Origin: JAUUSJ01 sp051880475 | GTDB taxonomy: Bacteria; Bacillota; Clostridia; Lachnospirales; Lachnospiraceae | Direction of reading: 5' to 3' | DNA length: 13,796 nt | Assembly: GCA_051880475.1 (NCBI GenBank) | Contig: JBJEOA010000027.1 | Span: 1 to 13,796 of the forward strand | Part shown: one piece after another, positions 6,971 to 12,258 of the stretch | Layout: every line of letters begins with the position of its first letter | How positions within the stretch are numbered: the first letter of the stretch is position 1 | The notes under the pieces: generated by a model | The model's input: the letters and a program-made list of their open reading frames with translations, nothing else | The model's database searches: none | What the model was told of the DNA's origin: nothing | Made by a program: the position numbers and the translations under genes

Positions 6971-7348
6971 TTATTTCGCTACACCATCTATTTGTGGCTC
7001 TTCATTAGATTTCACTTCTACAACTACTTTATTAGGGAGACAAATGATGGTTTCTCCCTTTTTTGAGATTCGGTGTTGCTGCTCGCAAAGATGATCTGGA
7101 CAATTTGAGTCAATCATCTTCGCATAGCCATCTTTTATTTCTAGCGTATTTCTTCCCTCTTCTTTTGGTATCTCAATAAGGATGGTTTGATTTTTGTGAA
7201 GTTCTACCTCTTTGTACCGCTGTCCATCTATCGTAATAAGAATTTTATCAGCAGAACCGCCCATAAAAATCTTTATTCCCAAAAAAGAAATCAACGCCAC
7301 CGTCAAAATTCCTGTGATTAAATATTTATCTGCCTTTTTCATAATCAT
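6971..7348 (-). CDS. NusG domain II-containing membrane-anchored protein
   Basis: The 125-residue protein has an N-terminal membrane anchor (about residues 9-29) and then a single NusG_II-type domain, probably outside the membrane. The family signature is clear in the second half: a 'DSNCPDHLCEQQ' turn with cysteines 83 and 88, then 'ISKKGETIICLPNKVVVEV' with cysteine 103. These small proteins are often encoded close to Rnf genes, Gx-type transporters and ApbE flavin transferases, which suggests a link to extracytoplasmic redox chemistry; the actual role is unproved. The ATG at 7348 has only a weak GAGAG site; a second ATG at 7342 is possible. It begins 12 bases after the topB stop, so it is probably in one transcript with topB. 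Confidence 0.85.
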   Translation of the reverse strand: MIMKKADKYLITGILTVALISFLGIKIFMGGSADKILITIDGQRYKEVELHKNQTILIEIPKEEGRNTLEIKDGYAKMIDSNCPDHLCEQQHRISKKGETIICLPNKVVVEVKSNEEPQIDGVAK

Positions 7349-7360
7349 TTTATTTTCTCT

Positions 7361-9526
7361 CTAATCTAATTTTAAATTTGCAAGGGCATCCGCAAATGCT
7401 GAATTTAAAGGTTCTTTTTGTTGTTGATTTTGTTTTTTCATATAGACGGCAATATCTTTTTTGGATACACCCTTTCCTTCTTTTTTTCTTCTTTCATCAA
7501 AAGCATGCATAGACTCTTTATGGCCGCATACACAGACAAATCTTTGTTTTTCTCCTGTTCCAATTAATTCCATTTTTTTATGACATTGTGGGCAGCGGGC
7601 ATTCGTAAGTTTTGAGATGCGCTCTTTATATCCACATTCCCTATCTTGACAAACGAAAAGTTTTCCCGTCTTATTTGACACAGAAAGCATTTTTTTCCCA
7701 CAGTTTGGGCAAGATTTATTCGTTAAATTATCATGGCGAAAGACACCGTCCGCCATCTTAATCTCTTTTGTGATATCCTCTGTATATTTACGGATTTCTC
7801 TCAAGAAATCTCGCTGCCTCATTTTCCCCTTGGCAATTAACGATAATTTTGCCTCCCAGCTCGCTGTAAGTTCTGGTTTTCTCAAATCTTGTGGAACGAG
7901 TTTTAGAAGCTGTCTCGCTTTTCCAGTAATCTTAATTGACTCACCTTGTTTTTCCATCAAATACGTATTAAAAAGTTTTTCAATAATATCTGCCCTTGTC
8001 GCAACTGTCCCAAGTCCCCCTGTCTCTTGCAAAGTTTTTACAGTGTTTTTATCTTTTTGTTCCAAGTATTTTACAGGATTTTCCATAGCCAAAAGTAGAG
8101 TTGCCTCTGTAAAATAAGCTGGCGGTTTTGTTTTTCCTTCTGTCTTTGTAATCATCAAATCTGAAATCCTCTGACCTTTTTTATACTCTGGAAGACTACC
8201 CTCTATCTCATCTTCTCCTTCTCTTATTAACTCTAAAAATCCTCGTTTCTTTTCTATTTTTCCCTTTGCGATAAAAATCTCATCTGCTATTTTTAAAGTA
8301 ACTGTCGTCTGTTCATACTCGTATGGAGGATATAAAACGGCAAGAAATCTTCGAACAACTAAATCATAAATCTTTCTCTCTTCATTTGAAAAAGCTGATA
8401 AAATAGGAGTCTGTTCTGTTGGGATAATTGCGTGATGATCGGATACCTTTTTGTCATTTACAAAAGAAGAATTTCCTTTAATAGGCTGTTTTAATATAGT
8501 TCCCGCATATTGCTTATAAGGACCGACACTTACCGCTTTTACACGCTCCTTTAAGGTATCTACGATATCTGCACTGATATAGCAAGAATCGGTTCTTGGA
8601 TAGGTCAAAACTTTATACTGCTCGTATAGTTTTTGCATAATATTTAATGTCTGTTTAGCAGAAAAAGAAAAATACTGATTGGCATCTCTTTGAAGAGTTG
8701 TAAGGTCATAAAGTCCCTTTGGGTAGGTTTTCTTTAGAGTCTTTTTTACATCAATAATCTCTCCAACCTCTATCTTTACTTTTTTTTCTATTTCTTCTAT
8801 TTTTTTCTTATCAAAACTAGAACTGCTATTGGTTTTAGCATCTTGCCAAATAAATACTGTCCCATTTGTTCTCGCTGTCAATCCATAATATGATTTTGGA
8901 ATAAAAGTTTTAATTTCCTCCTCTCTCTTAGCAATCATTGCCAGAGTAGGTGTTTGCACTCTTCCACATGAAAGCTGCGCATTATATTTACAAGTGAGTG
9001 CTCTTGTTGCATTCATTCCGACAAGCCAATCCGCCTGTGCTCTCGCTTTCGCCGCCTCGTAGAGAGGTTCGTATTCTTTTGCATCTTTTAGATTTGCAAA
9101 TCCCTCTTTGATTGCCTTATCGGTCACAGAAGATATCCAAAGTCTCTTTAATGGCTTTTTATTTCCTGATTTTTCCAAAATCCATCTGGCGACTAATTCT
9201 CCTTCTCTCCCAGCATCTGTTGCAATAATAATTTCACTCACATCATTTCGATGAATTAAATTTTTTACAGCGTTAAACTGTGCTCTTGTCTGTTTGATGA
9301 CGACGAGCTTCATATGCTCTGGCATCATCGGTAAATCGTCAATATGCCATTCTTTATAATCTTCATTATAGTCTTCTGGGTCAGCTAATGTAACAAGATG
9401 TCCAAGTCCCCACGTAACGATATATGTGTTTCCTTCTATAGAACTTTTTGTCTGTTTTTTACAGCCGAGAACTCTTGCGATATCTCTCGCCACAGAAGGT
9501 TTTTCTGCAATAACTAATCTTTTCAT
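7361..9526 (-). CDS. topB: DNA topoisomerase III (type IA)
   Basis: The enzyme relaxes and decatenates DNA by transient cleavage of one strand. The Toprim domain is at the N-terminus, with Glu8 in 'LVIAEKPSVARDIA' and the acidic motif 'ATDAGREGE' (102-110). 'GRVQTPTLAMIA' is at 188-199. The active-site tyrosine is Tyr309 in 'LTYPRTDS', with Arg311 beside it. Past the core come two C4-type zinc ribbons, at about 606-632 and 645-668, then a basic tail; some family members lack such fingers. It has 721 residues from the ATG at 9526 (MKRLVIAEKP), the usual family start. An in-frame ATG at 9538 would add MQEF and has a GGTGGGG run only two bases before it, so the start is not certain. It is an intact chromosomal-type enzyme. 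Confidence 0.96.
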   Translation of the reverse strand: MKRLVIAEKPSVARDIARVLGCKKQTKSSIEGNTYIVTWGLGHLVTLADPEDYNEDYKEWHIDDLPMMPEHMKLVVIKQTRAQFNAVKNLIHRNDVSEIIIATDAGREGELVARWILEKSGNKKPLKRLWISSVTDKAIKEGFANLKDAKEYEPLYEAAKARAQADWLVGMNATRALTCKYNAQLSCGRVQTPTLAMIAKREEEIKTFIPKSYYGLTARTNGTVFIWQDAKTNSSSSFDKKKIEEIEKKVKIEVGEIIDVKKTLKKTYPKGLYDLTTLQRDANQYFSFSAKQTLNIMQKLYEQYKVLTYPRTDSCYISADIVDTLKERVKAVSVGPYKQYAGTILKQPIKGNSSFVNDKKVSDHHAIIPTEQTPILSAFSNEERKIYDLVVRRFLAVLYPPYEYEQTTVTLKIADEIFIAKGKIEKKRGFLELIREGEDEIEGSLPEYKKGQRISDLMITKTEGKTKPPAYFTEATLLLAMENPVKYLEQKDKNTVKTLQETGGLGTVATRADIIEKLFNTYLMEKQGESIKITGKARQLLKLVPQDLRKPELTASWEAKLSLIAKGKMRQRDFLREIRKYTEDITKEIKMADGVFRHDNLTNKSCPNCGKKMLSVSNKTGKLFVCQDRECGYKERISKLTNARCPQCHKKMELIGTGEKQRFVCVCGHKESMHAFDERRKKEGKGVSKKDIAVYMKKQNQQQKEPLNSAFADALANLKLD

Positions 9527-9870
9527 AAACTCTTGCATTTCCCCACCGTTATCTTTATACAGTTAAGAAAATACTGTCCTCCTTCCTAACTTCAATTATG
9601 CTTTCATTTCATTCCTTTTCACTATTTTCTCACTATTTTTTATTTCAAAAATATGCTATTCATTTTATCACAAATATAAAGGAAAAGAAATGATAAGCCA
9701 AAAAATAATTTTTTATAAAAATCTCTATTTCGCCGCCAAGTCGAAGTACAAATACTTTCTTTGATTTTTCACTCTCTAGCAAAATCTTATCTTTACAAAT
9801 TTTCCTTTAAATTTTATACTATTATTAGATTCAAATTAAGAAGAAATAGAACTAAATAGGAGTGAGTTTT
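9527..9870. other. Divergent intergenic region between topB and cinA
   Basis: This AT-rich region of 344 bases holds the cinA promoter (9792-9820). Two copies of TCACTATTTT lie in tandem with an 11-base period (9619-9628 and 9630-9639). No convincing promoter for topB was found; the nearest candidate is TTGAAG, a 16-base spacer and TATTTT on the minus strand. A strong AGGAGG on the minus strand, about 35 bases before the topB start, has no usable start codon after it. No gene is seen. Confidence 0.6.
9792..9820 (+). promoter_or_regulatory. Sigma-A-type promoter of the cinA-like gene
   Basis: TTTACA (9792-9797), a 17-base spacer and TATACT (9815-9820) each match the consensus in five of six positions. 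Transcription would begin near 9827, about 44 bases before the ATG at 9871. Confidence 0.7.
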
Positions 9871-10674
9871 ATGGTAGCAGAAATTATTACTGTGGGAACT
9901 GAGTTATTACTCGGAGATATTTTAAATACAAATGCACAATTTTTATCCAAGAAATTAGCACATATCGGAATTGATGTCTATTATCAAACGACGGTCGGAG
10001 ACAATAAAGACCGACTAAAATCGGCGCTTGAGATTGCATTTTCCCGCTCGGATATGGTTATTTTAAGTGGAGGTCTTGGACCTACAAAGGATGATTTGAC
10101 AAAAGAGTTAGTCGCTGAATACTTTGGAAAAAAACTCGTGTGGAACCAAGAAGTGTACAATAATGTAGAAAGACGTGGGTTTGCTTTTGGACTAAAAGAA
10201 ATTAGTGATAGTATAAAAAAACAAGCTTATGTACCTGAGGATTGTGTTGTTTTACATAATCACAATGGAACTGCACCTGGAATTATATTGGCAAAAGATG
10301 GAAAGTCTGCCATCTTACTTCCAGGACCTCCTTCTGAGATGAAGCCAATGTTTAAGGAATGCTGTGAGGTATTTTTAAGTAAAATCTCTGACCGCGTTTT
10401 TGTCTCTCTTGGAATTAAATTAAAGGGAAGAGGTGAGGCTCCAGGCAGTGAGATTGGTGAGGCTCCTGTGGCAGATAAGATTTCTAAATATTTGGATTAT
10501 ACAAATCCTACTGTGGCAACTTACGCAAAGGAGGATGGATGTCTTATTCGTATTACTGCCGCAGCTGCTACAAGAGAAGAGGCACTTAAGCTTATTGCTC
10601 CTGTCGCTTCTGAGATTTCTGATATTGTTGGACCTGTTATTAAGAATGTTGCTGAAGTGACGGATGAAATGTAG
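9871..10674 (+). CDS. cinA: CinA-like protein, N-terminal molybdopterin-binding-type domain only
   Basis: The 267-residue protein matches the N-terminal domain of CinA (competence/damage-inducible protein A), linked in homologues to ADP-ribose or NMN-related pyrophosphatase activity. Visible motifs are 'AEIITVGTELLLGDILNTNA' (3-22), 'SGGLGPTKDDLTKE' (66-79), 'LLPGPPSEMKPMF' (149-161) and 'TNPTVATYAKEDG' (211-223). Full CinA has about 400-420 residues with a C-terminal deamidase domain carrying a TAESCTGG-like motif. Here a stop at 10672 ends the protein as the first part of CinA finishes, and the second domain was not found downstream in any frame. The ATG at 9871 has AGGAG eight bases upstream; a GTG at 9862 overlaps that site and is rejected. 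Residues 188-199 hold a partial in-frame repeat (GEAPGSEI then GEAP) where CinA usually has one GIGES-like segment. It could be a shortened gene or a natural single-domain form. Confidence 0.85.
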   Translation: MVAEIITVGTELLLGDILNTNAQFLSKKLAHIGIDVYYQTTVGDNKDRLKSALEIAFSRSDMVILSGGLGPTKDDLTKELVAEYFGKKLVWNQEVYNNVERRGFAFGLKEISDSIKKQAYVPEDCVVLHNHNGTAPGIILAKDGKSAILLPGPPSEMKPMFKECCEVFLSKISDRVFVSLGIKLKGRGEAPGSEIGEAPVADKISKYLDYTNPTVATYAKEDGCLIRITAAAATREEALKLIAPVASEISDIVGPVIKNVAEVTDEM

Positions 10675-10685
10675 ATGGTTTCATA

Positions 10686-10980
10686 AATTCTAAGATTTAT
10701 GGATTCTAAGATTTAGAGACGCGAGAAGAATGGGGGTAGTTTCTATTTCAACACGCTGCGTTTCCAAATTTTAACCGTACGCCTATTTATGCTGCTCCCG
10801 CGAACTCGAAAAAAGTCCTTCAAGTGCGGTTTATTCCGTCGCTTAACAGAGACTTTTTTCTCAAACAGCGCTCCCGCAGCAAAGCTAGTACGGTTAAAAT
10901 CTTTGGAAGCCTTGCTATCGTTGAAATAGAAACTACCCCTACTTTTCTCGCTGTATTATAAAATTTATAATTTTTAGATT
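10686..10980. repeat. Large imperfect palindrome, probable non-coding repeat element (MITE- or REP-like)
   Basis: The core arms are 10721-10780 and 10888-10951. They begin and end with GCGAGAA/TTCTCGC and share exact blocks such as GGGGTAGTTTCTATTTCAAC and its complement, plus a TTTTAACCGTAC/GTACGGTTAAAA block at the inner end. Inside are two further paired segments, TGCTGC/GCAGCA (10790-10795 and 10876-10881) and GAAAAAAGTC/GACTTTTTTC (10808-10817 and 10851-10860), around a loop near 10820-10845. Weaker AT-rich pairing may extend to about 10686 and 10980. Nothing in it looks coding. It starts about 12 bases after the cinA stop and ends about 50-80 bases before the sigG stop. It could be a miniature transposable element, a repeat family or a structured RNA. 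The pairing is directly visible; the class is inferred. Confidence 0.75.
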
Positions 10981-11032
10981 ACTGGAAGTTTGAGCTTTGA
11001 CCAGCTATAAACGATTCTATTATTTTCAAAAT

Positions 11033-11815
11033 TTATGCATCGGCTAAAAACTCTCTCATATTTTTTAGTGCTGCTTTTTCTAGACGACTCACTTGAGCCT
11101 GTGAGATACTTATCTCGTCTGCCACCTCCGTCTGTGTCTTCCCCTCAAAAAACCGCAGCTTAATAATTTTATTTTCTCTCTCTGAAAGTCTATCTAATGC
11201 TTCCCGAAGTGACAACTCCTCCACCCAGTTTTCCTCTCTATTTTTTTTATCACTCACTTGGTCCATAATATAGAGTGTATCTCCCCCTTCCTGATACACT
11301 GGTTCATAAAGTGACATCGGACTTGCGATTGCGTCAAGAGCATACACAATCTCATCCTTATCTATCTCTATCTCTTTCGCAATTTCCTCAATTGTCGGCT
11401 CTTGGTTATTTTTCTTTAATAAATTTTCCTTCGCAGAAATTGCTTTATATGCAATATCCCTTAAAGATCTACTCACACGAATGGAATTATTATCTCTTAG
11501 ATATCTTCTCACCTCACCGATAATCATCGGAACTGCGTAGGTAGAAAATTTCACATCTAAGCTTCGGTCGAAATTATCAATCGCCTTCATGAGACCGATA
11601 CAACCTACCTGAAATAAATCATCCGCACAGTCATTGCTCGATGAAAAGCGCTGAATCACACTTAACACTAATCTCAAGTTTCCCTTAATGTATAGCTCCC
11701 TAGCTTCCAAATCTCCCTGCTCAATCTTCTCAAAAAGTGCTTCTTTTTCCTCGTTTTTTAATAGCGGTAGCTTTGATGTATTGACTCCACATATTTCCAC
11801 TTTATTCAGTGCCAT
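11033..11815 (-). CDS. sigG: Forespore RNA polymerase sigma factor SigG
   Basis: SigG drives late forespore gene expression during sporulation. From the ATG at 11815 the protein has 260 residues, the normal size, and opens MALNKVEICGVNTSKLP, the hallmark of the family. Region 2 covers about 44-112 ('GNLRLVLSVIQRF', 'DDLFQVGCIGLMKAIDNFD', 'VKFSTYAVPMIIGEVRRYLR'). Region 3 lies near 113-185, and the region 4 helix-turn-helix is at about 226-252 ('GKTQTEVADEISISQAQVSR'). A GTGGAGG site lies about nine bases before this ATG. An upstream ATG at 11854 would add 13 residues unlike any SigG and is rejected. In many relatives sigG follows spoIIGA and sigE; here the upstream neighbour is unrelated and divergent, so the gene stands alone. 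Distinguished from SigF and SigE by its N-terminus. Confidence 0.96.
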   Translation of the reverse strand: MALNKVEICGVNTSKLPLLKNEEKEALFEKIEQGDLEARELYIKGNLRLVLSVIQRFSSSNDCADDLFQVGCIGLMKAIDNFDRSLDVKFSTYAVPMIIGEVRRYLRDNNSIRVSRSLRDIAYKAISAKENLLKKNNQEPTIEEIAKEIEIDKDEIVYALDAIASPMSLYEPVYQEGGDTLYIMDQVSDKKNREENWVEELSLREALDRLSERENKIIKLRFFEGKTQTEVADEISISQAQVSRLEKAALKNMREFLADA

Positions 11816-11942
11816 AAATGATTTCCTCCACTTCTCAAAGTTCCATGTATCCATTTACACTCCACATCAAACAAATATAAAGTTCGATTGCTTCTTCTTT
11901 TTTCTCCTTCATGGAAACTTTAAAATATTAAGTTTCTATTCT

Positions 11943-11974
11943 TAAATCATTTACCAATTGCACCATTTTTATGC
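11943..11974 (-). promoter_or_regulatory. Tentative forespore (sigma-F/G-type) promoter of sigG
   Basis: On the minus strand a GCATA (11974-11970) is followed, after 14 bases, by GGTAAATGATTTA (11955-11943). GCATA fits the -35 element of sigma-F/G promoters, and GG with an A-rich tail loosely fits a -10. The match at -10 is partial. SigG genes are known to be under forespore control. Confidence 0.3.
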
Positions 11975-12011
11975 GAGGAAAGTCTTGGTTTTATTTTCCA
12001 TAAAATCTGTC

Positions 12012-12040
12012 TATACATATTTATTTGAATGAGGTATAAT
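12012..12040 (+). promoter_or_regulatory. Sigma-A-type promoter, probably for the HD-GYP gene
   Basis: TATACA (12012-12017, four of six consensus positions), a 17-base spacer and a perfect TATAAT (12035-12040). It faces right, and the only gene downstream on that strand begins at 12259, leaving a leader of about 210 bases. Confidence 0.5.
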
Positions 12041-12110
12041 GAAGTTAAAAGAAATTAGAAATTAGTGAGGTACAATTTGTAAGCATCCGTTTTGGGGAAA
12101 TACCTTGCTT

Positions 12111-12209
12111 TTATAAACCGTTTTCTTCTTCAAGTTCTTTTACTTTATCTTCTAAAAGCCCTGTACATAAAGGAATTTTAGTAATAGACAACTTCCCCTC
12201 TTTTATCAA
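12111..12209 (-). CDS. Possible small protein of 32 residues, or C-terminal fragment of a lost gene
   Basis: This minus-strand frame starts with TTG at 12209 and ends with TAA at 12111. The protein would be MIKEGKLSITKIP, then LCTGLLEDKVKELEEENGL. A strong AGGAGGTGG (12225-12217) lies seven bases before the TTG. The end is a charged, probably helical segment. The same frame stays open upstream to 12296, crossing the start of the HD-GYP gene, so it could also be the remaining tail of a longer protein cut off at that boundary. The family is not recognised. Codon choice looks like real coding sequence for this genome, but the antisense position is a caution. Confidence 0.3.
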   Translation of the reverse strand: MIKEGKLSITKIPLCTGLLEDKVKELEEENGL

Positions 12210-12258
12210 ACGGATTCCACCTCCTAGATACTCTTTAAAGAAAGAAAGGAGAACCTTG

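Larger units (their letters stand above)
11816..12258. other. Intergenic region between sigG and the HD-GYP gene
   Basis: This divergent spacer of 443 bases holds the tentative sigG promoter (11943-11974), a sigma-A-type promoter facing right (12012-12040) and a possible small minus-strand gene (12111-12209). The stretch from about 12047 to 12258 would be a leader of about 210 bases for the HD-GYP gene. No c-di-GMP riboswitch or other known riboswitch pattern was recognised in it. Confidence 0.5.

Noticed and set aside
7361..9526. TopB as a plasmid or conjugative-element topoisomerase
   Set aside because: No mobilisation or conjugation genes are nearby, and base composition matches the neighbouring chromosomal genes.
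9570..9590. Strong AGGAGG upstream of topB as a sign of a missing start
   Set aside because: No ATG, GTG or TTG lies at a usable distance, and the topB frame is closed by a stop just upstream, so it does not move the start.
9619..9639. Two tandem TCACTATTTT copies as a possible operator or start of a CRISPR-like array
   Set aside because: Only two short copies with an 11-base period in AT-rich DNA; too little for an array, and the operator idea has no other support.
11835..11912. Minus-strand 25-residue frame (ATG at 11912) ending just before the sigG ribosome-binding site
   Set aside because: No Shine-Dalgarno site precedes its ATG and no homologue is recognised; a leader peptide is possible but unsupported.
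12041..12258. Possible c-di-GMP riboswitch ahead of the HD-GYP gene
   Set aside because: The conserved GEMM-type core elements were not found by eye in either strand.
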